Shown in pieces: positions 19,680 through 29,989 of a stretch of DNA of 64,000 bases; within the stretch, counting starts at the first letter, position 1, and every line of letters begins with the position of its first letter. The stretch is from Methanobrevibacter sp. TMH8 (lineage in GTDB: Archaea > Methanobacteriota > Methanobacteria > Methanobacteriales > Methanobacteriaceae). Below the pieces are notes generated by a model. That model was not told the origin of the DNA, did no database searches, and worked only from the letters and a program-made list of their open reading frames with translations. The stretch is taken from contig NZ_JAHLZE010000038.1 in NCBI RefSeq assembly GCF_020148105.1, forward strand, positions 105,724-169,723. The letters are read 5' to 3'. The translations under genes and the position numbers were made by a program.

Positions 19680-20258
19680 TATCATTCCTCATAAATAATA
19701 TAAACAAAATAATTAAGTTAAAAACGATTTATTGAATAATAGCAATAGTATTATATTTTTAAGACATAATTATTAATATAATTATTATATAAACATCTCT
19801 ATTCTTCTCTATCAATAATTATAAGTAATATAACAAACATATATTCTTTAAATTAAGATAAAAGTTTATAATATATAAATATGTTTGGTTTAATTATTAA
19901 ATATATTTTTTGATGATTTTTACATATTATATAAATCATTTTTACAATTAATTATATAATTATATAATAATTTTTAATATCCTTTAATAATAACAAGTAT
20001 CAAGAATAATATTAAATAGAAATAAACAAATAAATCTAAATTATATACTGATATCCGCATATATACATATGTTATATATGTTATATAATATCAAATTATT
20101 ACTAATGATTAACATGTATTATCTAAGATTATTTAATCTGATTACTATCTAGATACAGCTAAGATTAAAAATTATTTTTAATCAAATATAAATTACAAAT
20201 TTAAATATATTATAAAAATTATAAATTTAGATATTAAATCTAAATATTGGAGTATAAA
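19680..20258. other. Divergent promoter region between iorA and tfrB
   Basis: No gene seen. At about 20068-20085 ATGTTATAT is repeated twice, head to tail, running into TTATATAAT, which could act as the TATA region of tfrB (leader about 140-150 nt). The iorA promoter must be at the left but is not distinct. Confidence 0.5.
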
Positions 20259-21809
20259 ATGATAGAAATTAAAGTATTAAGGTTTGATAGAGAAAAAGAT
20301 GAGAAACCTTATTTTGAAAAATATGAAATTGAAAAAACTTATAAAATGAAAGTTTTAGATGCTTTGATGGCTATTAATGATAAATATAATGCTAATATAA
20401 GTTTTAGAAGTTCATGCAGAGCAGGACAATGTGGGTCTTGTGCACTTAAAATGAACGGTGAAGTGGTTCTAGCTTGTAAAGCTGAAATCGAAGATTATTC
20501 AGTTATTGAACCCCTAGACTTTCCTGTGATAAAAGATTTGATTGTTGATAAATCTGAAATTGAAGAAAAAGTAGCTAAAATGCAATTATTTTTAGAAGCT
20601 AACTCTAATAAAAAAAGTCAAGATATTAATGTAGAGGTTGATAATATCCAAATAAAAGGATGTGATTGTCCTTCCATTATTGAAAACGAAGAGTGTGTTG
20701 ATACTAAAAAAGTTAGAAGTTGTATTGAATGTTACTCATGCCTTTCTGCTTGTCCAGTTATTAAAGAAACTGATGAATTTGCAGGGCCTTACTTCATGCG
20801 ATATTTATCTAAATTTGATTTTGACCCTAGAGATGCTGGAAATAGAACTGAAGAAAGTATAAATGAGGGACTTTATTATTGTACTAGCTGTGGAAAGTGT
20901 GGACAAGTCTGTCCAAAAGAAATTAACAGCTTTGGAGATGCTATTGAAAAATTGAGAGCTTTAGCTAATAATAAAAATTTAGGACCTCTTGAAGCTCACA
21001 AAGAAGTTAAAAAAATGATTTCAGCTACTGGTAGGTCTGTAGAACCTCTTCAAGAAAGTTTTATAGAAGCCGTGAATAAAAAGAAAAAAAATAAATCTGA
21101 ATCTAAGGATAAATCTAAAATAGCTGTTTTTACAGGATGTATGGTAGATTATAGACTCCAAAATGTAGGATTTGCACTTATAGATGTTTTAGAAAAAAAT
21201 GGTTTTGAAGTTGATATTCCAAAAAATCAAGTCTGTTGTGGTTCACCAATGCTCAGAACCGGACAAACTAATATTGTAAATGATCTTATTGAAAAAAATA
21301 ACAATGCACTTTCTGAATATGACACTATAATCACAGTTTGTGCTGGTTGTGGAGCTACATTGAAAAAAGACTATCCCAAATATGGAGTCAATCTAAATGT
21401 ATTAGATATTAGTGAGTTTTTAGCTGATAAACTTGATACTAATCAGATGAAAGATTTAAATATGAGAGTTACATATCATGATCCTTGTCACCTTATTAGA
21501 GGTCAAGGTATAAGTGAAGAACCTCGTGAAATATTAAATAAAATAAAAGGCCTTGAATTTATAGAAATGGAAAAGCCAGATCAATGTTGTGGAGCTGGTG
21601 GAGGGGTCAGAGCTGGAAAGCCAGAAATTGCATTTGGTTTAGGTAAGAAAAAAGCAGATATGATTAAAAAGCTTGATGTTGATGCAGTAGTCAGTATATG
21701 TCCATTTTGTCAATACAATATTCAAGATGCTTTAGACAAAGAAGGATTAAAAAATATAAAAGTGATTAATATATTAGAACTTTTGAAAATGGCTTATGAT
21801 ATTGAATAA
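20259..21809 (+). CDS. tfrB: CoM/CoB fumarate reductase (thiol:fumarate reductase) subunit B
   Basis: A 516-residue iron-sulfur subunit. A plant-type [2Fe-2S] domain has Cys53, 58, 61 and 73 (CRAGQCGSC); two [4Fe-4S] sites lie at C155-C165 and C208-C218; the C-terminal half has two CCG-type cysteine domains (CCG at 326 and 443), like the HdrB site that handles CoM-S-S-CoB. With TfrA it reduces fumarate while oxidising CoM-SH and CoB-SH, in the reductive partial citric acid cycle. TfrA is not in this window. ATG 20259 was chosen over the earlier in-frame codon because it follows GGAG. Confidence 0.92.
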   Translation: MIEIKVLRFDREKDEKPYFEKYEIEKTYKMKVLDALMAINDKYNANISFRSSCRAGQCGSCALKMNGEVVLACKAEIEDYSVIEPLDFPVIKDLIVDKSEIEEKVAKMQLFLEANSNKKSQDINVEVDNIQIKGCDCPSIIENEECVDTKKVRSCIECYSCLSACPVIKETDEFAGPYFMRYLSKFDFDPRDAGNRTEESINEGLYYCTSCGKCGQVCPKEINSFGDAIEKLRALANNKNLGPLEAHKEVKKMISATGRSVEPLQESFIEAVNKKKKNKSESKDKSKIAVFTGCMVDYRLQNVGFALIDVLEKNGFEVDIPKNQVCCGSPMLRTGQTNIVNDLIEKNNNALSEYDTIITVCAGCGATLKKDYPKYGVNLNVLDISEFLADKLDTNQMKDLNMRVTYHDPCHLIRGQGISEEPREILNKIKGLEFIEMEKPDQCCGAGGGVRAGKPEIAFGLGKKKADMIKKLDVDAVVSICPFCQYNIQDALDKEGLKNIKVINILELLKMAYDIE

Positions 21810-21996
21810 GTTTTATAAATTGATTTAAACTAAAAATATAGAAATAACTATAGAAATAATAAAATATAAAAATAAGAAAAAGATTAAAATATAAAACTAA
21901 TATAAATAAACAATGCAAAAAATACAAAAAATAATATGAAAATCATAAAAACAATAAGATTAATATAAACAATAAAAATCCAAGGATGTGTTTTAA

Positions 21997-22893
21997 GTAG
22001 GAGATACAGCTTCAGAAGAAAAAGTATTTGTTAAGAATAATACGAATATTTTAGATGAAGAAAAAGAAAAAATTAAAGAAGATACCAAAGCAGTTTCTAA
22101 AGCAAAAGAAAAATCAACCAAAAGAGGTAAAAAGCTTTCAACTGCCGACGGATTACATTTTTCAAAGAATTATGATAGACTAGAAAAAAATATATTTATT
22201 GTCTTTGTAGAATGTGAATCTTCAGGAAATGTTGGTTTTTTAGCTAGAACTATGGCTAATTTTGGTCTCAAAAACCTTGTTTTAATAAACCCCTGTGAAC
22301 TAAAAAAAGAAGCATATTATCAAGCTATGCATGCTAGACCTATTGTTGAAGATGCAGTTGCAAGAAGAACATATCCTAATCTTGATGAATTTTTTAAAAA
22401 ACAGAATATTGATTTTATAATTGGTTCTACTGGTACTCCTGGAGGTAGCTATAATCTTTCTCGTATTCCTATAAAGCCACAAGAATTAGGAGAATCAATA
22501 AATTTAAATCAAAAAATAGCTATTTTATTTGGAAGGGAAGGAAATGGACTTTATAATGAAGAAATAGACCTATGTGACATTATCGTAAGTATCCCTACCG
22601 ATCATAACTATCCTATCATGAATATATCTCATGCAGCAGCTATTATTTTTTACGAAATATTTAAAAATAGAAATGAATTTCCTGTAGAAGGATTAGAAGA
22701 AGCAACAAATCTTGAAAAAGAACATCTTCTAAAAGATATGGAAAAACTAATCAAAAAACTCAATATACCTGAACATAAAGAAAAAACAGGCCTTAAATCT
22801 TTTAAAAATATTATTAATAGAGCATTTATAACTGGTAGAGAAGCTCATACTTTAAAAGGAATTCTAAGAAGAATATTGATGAAATTTGAATAA
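21997..22893 (+). CDS. SpoU/TrmH-family RNA 2'-O-methyltransferase with no ordinary start codon
   Basis: The catalytic domain starts IFIVFVECESSGNVGFLARTM, has the SpoU knot motifs ILFGREGNGL and IPTDHNYPIMNISHAA, and ends in a helical tail; it looks like archaeal TrmJ-type (COG0565) enzymes that methylate tRNA or rRNA riboses. An ATG exists only at 22252, inside the first conserved motif, so it cannot be the true start. Upstream the frame stays open to a TAA at 21994-21996 and encodes a Lys/Glu-rich stretch, but holds no ATG, GTG or TTG. I give the largest possible extent (first codon GTA at 21997). An upstream AAGGATG site is present. Confidence 0.7.
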   Translation, partial: VGDTASEEKVFVKNNTNILDEEKEKIKEDTKAVSKAKEKSTKRGKKLSTADGLHFSKNYDRLEKNIFIVFVECESSGNVGFLARTMANFGLKNLVLINPCELKKEAYYQAMHARPIVEDAVARRTYPNLDEFFKKQNIDFIIGSTGTPGGSYNLSRIPIKPQELGESINLNQKIAILFGREGNGLYNEEIDLCDIIVSIPTDHNYPIMNISHAAAIIFYEIFKNRNEFPVEGLEEATNLEKEHLLKDMEKLIKKLNIPEHKEKTGLKSFKNIINRAFITGREAHTLKGILRRILMKFE

Positions 22894-23300
22894 AAAATCA
22901 TATTGATAATTATAATTTCAAATAAATTTCAAAAAATATTTTTTAATTTATATTGTATATAATTGTATTTTTAATTATATCTTTTAGTTCTAGTTTTACT
23001 AAATATTTTTAATTTTTAATGTGTATTTTTTATTTCTATTAATTTTTTATCTATATATTCTGATTATATAATAATCTATTAAAATAAGGATATATTAAAA
23101 TAATAAAAATAATAAAACTAATAGAAATAAAAAATTAATATAAATAAAAAATTGATATAGATAAAAAATTGATATAAAAAATTAATAAATATAGAATATA
23201 AGATTATAAATATAAAAAATAATAAAAATTTCATCAATTAAAACCTATTTAATTACTGAAAAAATTAAATTTTAAAGCTAAAAGACTTCGGAGATTGACA
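22894..23300. other. AT-rich spacer between the methyltransferase and dcd
   Basis: No gene seen. The left part is T-rich and may terminate the methyltransferase transcript; the right end holds GGAG at 23290-23293 for dcd. Confidence 0.5.
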
Positions 23301-23897
23301 ATGGCTATTTTAAGTGATAAAGATATAAAAAAATATTTAAAAGAAGGGAAAATAACAATAACTCCTTTAGAAAACACTGAAAAACAAATTCAACCATCTT
23401 CAGTTGATTTAAGAATTGGTAGTGAATTTAAAGGATTTAGAATTATAAAAAAACCATTTATTGATCCTAAAGACTCTGAAGATTTAGATTCCTATATGGA
23501 GTCAATGCATGTAGAAAATGATGAAGCATTTATTATTCATCCTAATGAATTTGCATTAGCTACAACCTATGAAACTGTCAAAATTCCAGATGATCTAGTA
23601 GCTAGAGTAGAAGGTCGTTCTTCAATGGGAAGACTTGGAATAACTATGCATGTAACTGCAGGATACATTGATCCTGGTTTTGAAGGTAAAATTACTCTTG
23701 AAATATCAAATATTGGAAAAATGCCTGTGGCATTATATCCTGGTCAACGTGCTTGTCAAATTGTTTTTGAAACTATGACATCAAGTGCAGAAAAACCATA
23801 TGGCCATCCTGAAAGAGATAGTAAATATATGGGTCAAACTCGTCCTGAAAGTAGTAGAATAAAACAAGATTATGAGTTAAAAAAAAATAATCTTTAA
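23301..23897 (+). CDS. dcd: dCTP deaminase (possibly bifunctional with dUTPase)
   Basis: A 198-residue protein of the Dcd/Dut trimeric fold. The deaminase pattern is clear: IQPSSVDLRIGS near residues 30-41, RSSMGRLGITMHVTAGYIDPGFEG near 107-130, and YPGQRACQIVFE near 145-156. Members in methanogens such as the M. jannaschii enzyme both deaminate dCTP and hydrolyse dUTP; which applies here cannot be decided from sequence. A TTG at 23295 is in frame, but GGAG at 23290 is correctly spaced only from ATG 23301. GlyRS follows 56 bases later. Confidence 0.92.
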   Translation: MAILSDKDIKKYLKEGKITITPLENTEKQIQPSSVDLRIGSEFKGFRIIKKPFIDPKDSEDLDSYMESMHVENDEAFIIHPNEFALATTYETVKIPDDLVARVEGRSSMGRLGITMHVTAGYIDPGFEGKITLEISNIGKMPVALYPGQRACQIVFETMTSSAEKPYGHPERDSKYMGQTRPESSRIKQDYELKKNNL

Positions 23898-23953
23898 AAC
23901 TTATTAATTAGATAAAAATATTAATCAAATACATCATATTTGGAGCTATATTA

Positions 23954-25669
23954 ATGAATCATGAAAAAATGATAAATATTAGTACAAAAAGAGGTTTCCT
24001 ATGGCCATCATTTGAAATATATTCAGGAGTTTCTGGATTTACTGATTATGGTCCACTTGGAGCTATATTAAAAAACAATATAATGCAACTTTGGAGAAAG
24101 CAATATATAGCTGGTGAAGGATTTTATGAAATAGAAAGTCCTACAGTTACTCCAGAAGAAGTTTTAAAAGCTTCAGGACATGTAGACAATTTCACAGACC
24201 CTATGATACAATGTAAAGGTTGTAAAGATGTATTTAGAGCAGATCATATCATTGAAGAGGTTACTAATCTTGAAGTAGAAGGTATGACAAACGAAGAGTT
24301 AGATGAGATTGTAGAAAAACATAAAGTAGAATGTCCAAATTGTGGAGATAAATTAAGTGAAATTTGGAATTATAATCTCATGTTTAAAACTAACATTGGA
24401 GCTAAAGGAAATAAACCAGGATACATGCGTCCAGAAACTGCTCAAGGGATCTTTATACTTTTTAAAAGACTTTCCCGTTTTTTCAAAAATAAATTACCTT
24501 TTGGTGCTGTTCAGCTTGGAAAAGCTTATAGAAATGAAATTTCTCCTCGTCAAGGAGTTATTCGTCTTAGAGAATTTACACAAGCAGAAGCTGAAATATT
24601 TGTTAATCCACATGATAAAACTCATCCAAAATTCAAATCAATAGCTAATGAAAAACTTGTTCTAAATTCACAAGCCACACAAATAGAAGAAAAAGATCCA
24701 ATTACTATAACAGCACAAGAAGCATTAGATAGTGGAGTTGTAGCTAATGAAATATTAATTTATCAAATTTATTTAGCTAAAAAATTCTTAAAAGAGCTTG
24801 GAATTCCTGATGAAGTTTTAAGATTTAGACAACATTTACCTAATGAAATGGCTCACTATGCAATTGATTGTTGGGATGTTGAAGTTAAAACAGACCGTTA
24901 TGGATGGGTTGAAATTATTGGAATAGCTGATAGAGGAGATTATGATTTAAAATCCCATTCCAAACACAGTAATGAAGAATTAGACTTGTATGTTCAATTT
25001 GATGAGGCAAAAATAGTTTCTAAAACAATAGCTAAACCAAATATGACTAAATTTGGCCCTTCATTTAAACAAAATGCTCCAAAAGTTAAAGAATTTTTAG
25101 ATAATGCTGATGATGAAAAAATAAAATCTATAAAAAACTCAATAGATCAAACAGGCCAATATAGTGCTGAAATTGATGGAGAAATATTTGAAATAAACAG
25201 CGAACATGTAAATTTCGAAGATATTGAAGAAGAAATAAAAGGAGAAAAATTAATTCCTCATGTAATTGAACCATCCTTTGGTATTGACAGAATATTATAT
25301 GCTGTACTTCTACATTCATTTCATGTAGCAGAAAATGAAGAAGATAAAGATTATTTTAAACTTTCTAATTCATTAGCTCCTATTAAAGTGGGAGTTTTCC
25401 CACTTATGAATAAAGATGAATTAAACGAAATAGCTAATGAAATCACAACCACTCTTAGAAATTCTGGTTTTATGGTTGATTATGATACTTCTGGAACTAT
25501 CGGAAAGCGTTACGCAAGATCTGATGAAATTGGAGTGCCAATAGCTATCACCATAGATTATGATACTCTTGAAGATAATACTGTCACAATAAGAGACAGA
25601 GATACAGAAAAACAAGAGAGAGTTAAAATAGATTCCTTAAAATCAGTTGTTGAATCCTATTTCAATTAA
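23954..25669 (+). CDS. glyS: Glycyl-tRNA synthetase, archaeal/eukaryotic dimeric type
   Basis: A 571-residue class II synthetase. Motif 1 region YGPLGAILKNNI is near residues 33-44, a zinc-ribbon-like insert has CKGCKD and CPNCGD (about 91-140), motif 2 shows AYRNEISPRQGVIRLREF, and motif 3 PSFGIDRILYAVL lies near residue 435-447; the anticodon-binding domain ends the chain. The ribosome site is a weak GGAG. It follows dcd by 56 bases and ends in a long T-rich tract. Charges tRNA(Gly). Confidence 0.95.
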   Translation: MNHEKMINISTKRGFLWPSFEIYSGVSGFTDYGPLGAILKNNIMQLWRKQYIAGEGFYEIESPTVTPEEVLKASGHVDNFTDPMIQCKGCKDVFRADHIIEEVTNLEVEGMTNEELDEIVEKHKVECPNCGDKLSEIWNYNLMFKTNIGAKGNKPGYMRPETAQGIFILFKRLSRFFKNKLPFGAVQLGKAYRNEISPRQGVIRLREFTQAEAEIFVNPHDKTHPKFKSIANEKLVLNSQATQIEEKDPITITAQEALDSGVVANEILIYQIYLAKKFLKELGIPDEVLRFRQHLPNEMAHYAIDCWDVEVKTDRYGWVEIIGIADRGDYDLKSHSKHSNEELDLYVQFDEAKIVSKTIAKPNMTKFGPSFKQNAPKVKEFLDNADDEKIKSIKNSIDQTGQYSAEIDGEIFEINSEHVNFEDIEEEIKGEKLIPHVIEPSFGIDRILYAVLLHSFHVAENEEDKDYFKLSNSLAPIKVGVFPLMNKDELNEIANEITTTLRNSGFMVDYDTSGTIGKRYARSDEIGVPIAITIDYDTLEDNTVTIRDRDTEKQERVKIDSLKSVVESYFN

Positions 25670-25818
25670 TTTAAAGATTTTTTTATTTTTTAAATTTTTT
25701 ATCTTATTTTTCTATTATTTTTATCTTGTTTTTATTATTTTACTACATTTATCTTGTTTTTATTATTTTATTATTTTTTCAATTTTTATTTTTATAATCC
25801 TCTTTTTTTATTTAATTA
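25670..25818 (+). terminator. T-rich terminator tract with a 22-base direct repeat
   Basis: About 140 bases of T and A with long T runs, as archaeal transcripts use to end. A 22-base sequence starting TTATCTTG occurs identically at 25721-25742 and 25749-25770. The tract separates glyS from the convergent regulator gene. Confidence 0.55.
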
Positions 25819-26874
25819 TTAATGTCCCTCAAAAATATCAAAATATTCTTCAAGATTTATTAATACAGAATCTTTCTTATAATATTCGAATAATCCTAAA
25901 CCCCAATTTATTCCTTCTTTTTCTTCATCAAGAAGAAGAGAAGAATCATCATAATATTCTCCAGAAAATAACCCTAAAGATATAAAATTATCACAAGAAG
26001 TCAAAAAGATCTTAAAATCTTTAGGATATTTCCATATTTTAATATTCACATGTTTTTTTAATGATATTAATTTATAGCCATAACCATTAACTCTCATATA
26101 ATCTAGAATTTCATCAGTGGTAATTAATTCCAAATCTACATTGCTGATTAAATTATTTATTATTATATCCAACTGTATATCAAAAAATATAGGCGTTAAA
26201 ATCTTAATTTTTCTTGATTTTGACACAAACTCCAAGTACTCATTTAAATTTTCAGAGAAAATTCCTCCAATTGAAGAATTAATAGAAGAAATATGTCTTG
26301 CATTATGAATATTGTATATTTTTTTCAAGAAAGTTTGAGGAATATCTTCTATAGTATGCTGATTCCAAAATTCAACATTATTATTAATAGAAGAGGTATT
26401 TTCTACAAGTTTTAAAATGTTTGCAGCTAATATTTTTCCATTTGAGGATAATTCATATATTCCATCTTCTTTTTTAATTAATTTCAATTTTCTAAGTTGT
26501 TTAACTCCATGTAATATAGAAGTAGAAGGTTTATCTAATTCAGCTCGAAGGGATTTTAAATCTTTTTTTGAAGAAAATAAAGAAATTAATAATTTTGTTC
26601 TTAGTGTTGAAGTTAATATACGCTTTATATCATTAAAAATTTCTGAATTTCTTTTTTCATCACTTTTATGAGAAATATTGTTAGAATTGTTAATTTTTTC
26701 TACATCAGCACTATCATCAGGAATAATAACATCAATATCTCCCATATTATCAATATTATTATTACTATCATCAACATCAGTAACATTAGTAATATCATTA
26801 TTATTAACTTTTTTATTGCCATTAGAATTATTAATATTAACATCATGGAAATTTTTACTTTTATTATTCATCAT
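25819..26874 (-). CDS. FilR1-type (DUF1724) transcriptional regulator with Asn-rich N-terminus
   Basis: A 351-residue protein. The first about 75 residues are low complexity (Asn, Asp, Ile). A winged helix-turn-helix follows (about 80-150; LKSLRAELDKPSTSILHGVKQLRKLKLIKK), then the FilR1-middle/DUF1724 effector domain found in methanogen regulators. DNA-binding and ligand are unknown. The ATG at 26874 was chosen because GAGGGA lies upstream; a GTG six codons earlier overlaps that site. It starts 32 bases after the end of a second regulator of the same family, on the same strand, so the two may be co-transcribed. Confidence 0.78.
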   Translation of the reverse strand: MMNNKSKNFHDVNINNSNGNKKVNNNDITNVTDVDDSNNNIDNMGDIDVIIPDDSADVEKINNSNNISHKSDEKRNSEIFNDIKRILTSTLRTKLLISLFSSKKDLKSLRAELDKPSTSILHGVKQLRKLKLIKKEDGIYELSSNGKILAANILKLVENTSSINNNVEFWNQHTIEDIPQTFLKKIYNIHNARHISSINSSIGGIFSENLNEYLEFVSKSRKIKILTPIFFDIQLDIIINNLISNVDLELITTDEILDYMRVNGYGYKLISLKKHVNIKIWKYPKDFKIFLTSCDNFISLGLFSGEYYDDSSLLLDEEKEGINWGLGLFEYYKKDSVLINLEEYFDIFEGH

Positions 26875-26906
26875 ATAAATCCCTCTATTCACATATTAAT
26901 ACAATA

Positions 26907-27731
26907 TTAAAAATATAATTTATTTCCACCATAATTACACTTTTCAAAGATTTTATTAGCCCAATCAATAGCTTTAGATTCATTTGAAACAAGAAGACGA
27001 TTTTGATCAAATTTACCACTATCTTTACATAATCCAAAAAACATAAAATCATCAGTTATAGTTAAAAATAGATTAATATTCTTTTTTAAAGATTTAATCT
27101 TAAAATTTCCATTTTTTAATCCCTTTTTAAGAGTTTCAGTATCTATAGATTGGATAAAATTTTGTGTAACAGATTTTTCACATAATAATTCAATATTAAC
27201 ACTATTTTTCAATAAATTCTCGAAAATTATTGGATAGTCGGAGTTTATGAAAGGAAATATAGATCTAACAGTGTTTGAATTCATTAAAACTTCTTTAAAA
27301 ATATTTTGAGGTTGATATATATCTGTTCGGATTGATTCAACCAAATAAGACCTTTTTAATGAACTTAAATCTGATAAATCCTCTACTGAAATACAAGAAA
27401 TATCATGATCATCCCAAAAATCCATATAATCCCTAAGAATACAGAACGAATCTCTAAAATTCATAAAATTCATAAATTTCATTAAAGCTATATTATTCAA
27501 CCCAAATTTTCCATCATCATCGTATAAATATCCATATTCCATCAAACGATGGATACTATGTGAAACAGCACTATATTTCAAATTAGTAGCTAAACTCAAA
27601 TCTTTAATATTAGCCGATAAATTAGATAAATACTTTAAAACATTCATCCTTATCTCAGAGTTAGTTAAAAATTTAATTTCTTCCATTACTTCTTCATACA
27701 AATCCAAATAACATATTTTTTCATTAAACAT
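26907..27731 (-). CDS. FilR1-type (DUF1724) transcriptional regulator
   Basis: A 274-residue protein with an N-terminal winged helix (NSEIRMNVLKYLSNLSANIKD...) and a C-terminal DUF1724/FilR1-middle domain (about 120-265). Methanogen genomes hold many copies of this family; a few are response-like partners of membrane histidine kinases, but no kinase is in this window. AGGGA precedes the ATG. The paralogue immediately downstream is more divergent and has an added N-terminus. Target genes cannot be deduced. Confidence 0.75.
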   Translation of the reverse strand: MFNEKICYLDLYEEVMEEIKFLTNSEIRMNVLKYLSNLSANIKDLSLATNLKYSAVSHSIHRLMEYGYLYDDDGKFGLNNIALMKFMNFMNFRDSFCILRDYMDFWDDHDISCISVEDLSDLSSLKRSYLVESIRTDIYQPQNIFKEVLMNSNTVRSIFPFINSDYPIIFENLLKNSVNIELLCEKSVTQNFIQSIDTETLKKGLKNGNFKIKSLKKNINLFLTITDDFMFFGLCKDSGKFDQNRLLVSNESKAIDWANKIFEKCNYGGNKLYF

Positions 27732-28949
27732 ACCAATCCCTAATCCTTTAAATAATATGTTTCCTCAAAATTACCCCCATTATTACAATATTAAACATAC
27801 AATGTTAATAAATTTACTATAACCTCATAATCCAATATAAGTTAATATTAGCTGATATAATCTAATATAAACTAATATAAATTAATATAATATTTTATAA
27901 TTTTTATTATAGTTTTTATTACAATTCTTATTACAATTTTATTATAAAATGTTATAATCCAATTGATAAAGTATTACTTTTATTAAAAAATAAAAGAAAA
28001 TAAAAATCCTGAGAAATTTATTTAATACTTAATATTCATTATTTATTAATAAATTTATTAAAAATATTTAATACTGTAATAAATTATAATACTAATTTTG
28101 ATATCATTACTATATAAATTTTTTTATAAAAATATGAGAAAAAGTATTAAATATAATTATTTTATCAAAAAATTAAAGTATCAAATGATCAATAAAATTT
28201 GATAAAAAATTATAAAAACTTTAATAGAATATTAATAAAAACTTTATAATTATCTAATAAAACTTTAATAAAACTTTAATTAACATTTAATAAAATTAAA
28301 ATCAATATATAAATTATTTTAAACATATGAAACCCTATAAAATTATTTTAAACTATAATATAATATAATAATTATTTTATTATTCATAAAATAGTTTTAA
28401 GATAAATAAATAGAATAATATTAAAAAAAACAATATATTTTAATAATAAAATAAACATATGAAAATAATAACATTGATAATAAAAATCATGGAAAGTAAT
28501 ACAAATCAGTTAATGTTTATTTGAATATATAAATAGAATTTATAAGATAAATATATTTAATATTATCTAAGTATAAATAAATAATAAAAAAAAGTAATAA
28601 AATAATATAAAAATATATAAAATCTAAGATATAACAAAATAAAATTATGTCAAAATAAAATAAATATTATATTAAAAATACATGGAAAATATTAATAAAA
28701 GTAATACTTTTCAAAAATAAAATAAAATAAAATATTAAATAAAATATAAAAATTACAAGAATTAAAAAAATTAAAAAATATAATAAAATTAAAAATTGCA
28801 ATAAAAATCAATGCAAATAAAAGTTTAAGAATAAAGTTAAAACTAAAATCTAAAATAAGTTTTATTAAAGAATTTATAGGATAAATACAAATAATGAAAA
28901 ATACAATATATCTATAATAAATAAGAAAAATTTATTAGGAGGATATATA
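27732..28949. other. 1.2 kb gene-free spacer
   Basis: Extremely AT-rich, with no open reading frame of credible composition and no GC island. It separates the divergent regulator and TatD genes and must hold both promoters. Short tandem variants of TTAATAAAACTTTAAT occur near 28245-28290. I see no RNA gene here. Confidence 0.55.
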
Positions 28950-29705
28950 TTGATAGATACACACATACATGGAGATGCAAGAAGCAGCGAAGACTTTGAA
29001 AGAATGTTTATAAGTGGAATAGACACTGCAATAACTTGTGCTTATTATCCTTATGAAATAACTAATGAAACTGTTCTTTTAAATCATTTAGAAAGAATTT
29101 TAAATTATGATACAGAAAGAGCAGCGAAATATGGGTTAGAACTTAAAGTAGCTTTAGGAATCCACCCAACGAATATTGTTAAATCTCCAGAAATCATTTT
29201 TAATAAATTAAATGATTATATTGAAAATAAAGATATAATAGCTATTGGAGAAATAGGTCTTGAAAATTTAACTCCAGAAGAATTTAATATATTTGAAAAA
29301 CAGCTTGAAATAGCTGATGAAACAAAGTCAAAGGTCATAATCCATACCCCACGAAAAGACAAAAAAGAAGTTCTAAAAGAAATTAAGTCAGTTGTACTTA
29401 AAAAAATAGATCCTAAACTAGTTGTTATAGATCATATTAATTCAAAAGTAATTGATGAAGTTATAGATGAAGATTTCATTTTAGGATTAACCATTCAACC
29501 TCAAAAGATGGAAATTGATGAAGCTGTTGATATTTTAAAAGAATATGGATTTGATAAATTCCTTTTAAATAGTGACATAAGTAATATGCCATCTGACCCT
29601 TTATCTGTTCCAAAAACAGTGCGTACATTACAAAAAATTGGTTTTGATGGGAAAAAAATAGATAAAGTAGCTTTCAAAAATGCTAAAACTTTTTTTAATA
29701 TTTAA
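28950..29705 (+). CDS. TatD-like metal-dependent hydrolase
   Basis: A 251-residue amidohydrolase-fold protein with the metal-binding DTHIHGD at residues 3-9, E near GEIGLE, IHTPRK, VIDHIN and a final NSDISN. This set fits TatD-related phosphohydrolase or nuclease enzymes of archaea. Substrate unknown. Translation should begin at TTG 28950 with an ideal AGGAGG site at 28937-28942; no better ATG exists before the DTHIH motif. The gene stands alone. Confidence 0.85.
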   Translation: MIDTHIHGDARSSEDFERMFISGIDTAITCAYYPYEITNETVLLNHLERILNYDTERAAKYGLELKVALGIHPTNIVKSPEIIFNKLNDYIENKDIIAIGEIGLENLTPEEFNIFEKQLEIADETKSKVIIHTPRKDKKEVLKEIKSVVLKKIDPKLVVIDHINSKVIDEVIDEDFILGLTIQPQKMEIDEAVDILKEYGFDKFLLNSDISNMPSDPLSVPKTVRTLQKIGFDGKKIDKVAFKNAKTFFNI

Positions 29706-29989
29706 TTATGAAAAAAATCAATATATGCTAATATAAAATATATGTTAATTTGAAAAACATTAAAGAGACAAAATAAACTAATATTAATAATTATAAGATG
29801 ATTATCTATAAAATAGAAATAAAAATAAGATAATATAAGAATAACTATAAAATAAGTATGAAATAAGATAAAATAATATAAAATAATATAAAATAATATA
29901 ATATAAAGTAAAATAAAATAGAATAAGATAAAGTATTAAGATTAATAAGATAAAATAATTATAAAAATAATACTAAACTACTAAACTAT

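Noticed and set aside
25647..25985. Plus-strand frame of 112 codons across the glyS end
   Set aside because: Composed of Phe, Leu, Ile and Tyr from T-runs, and it overlaps the glyS stop and the antiparallel regulator gene.
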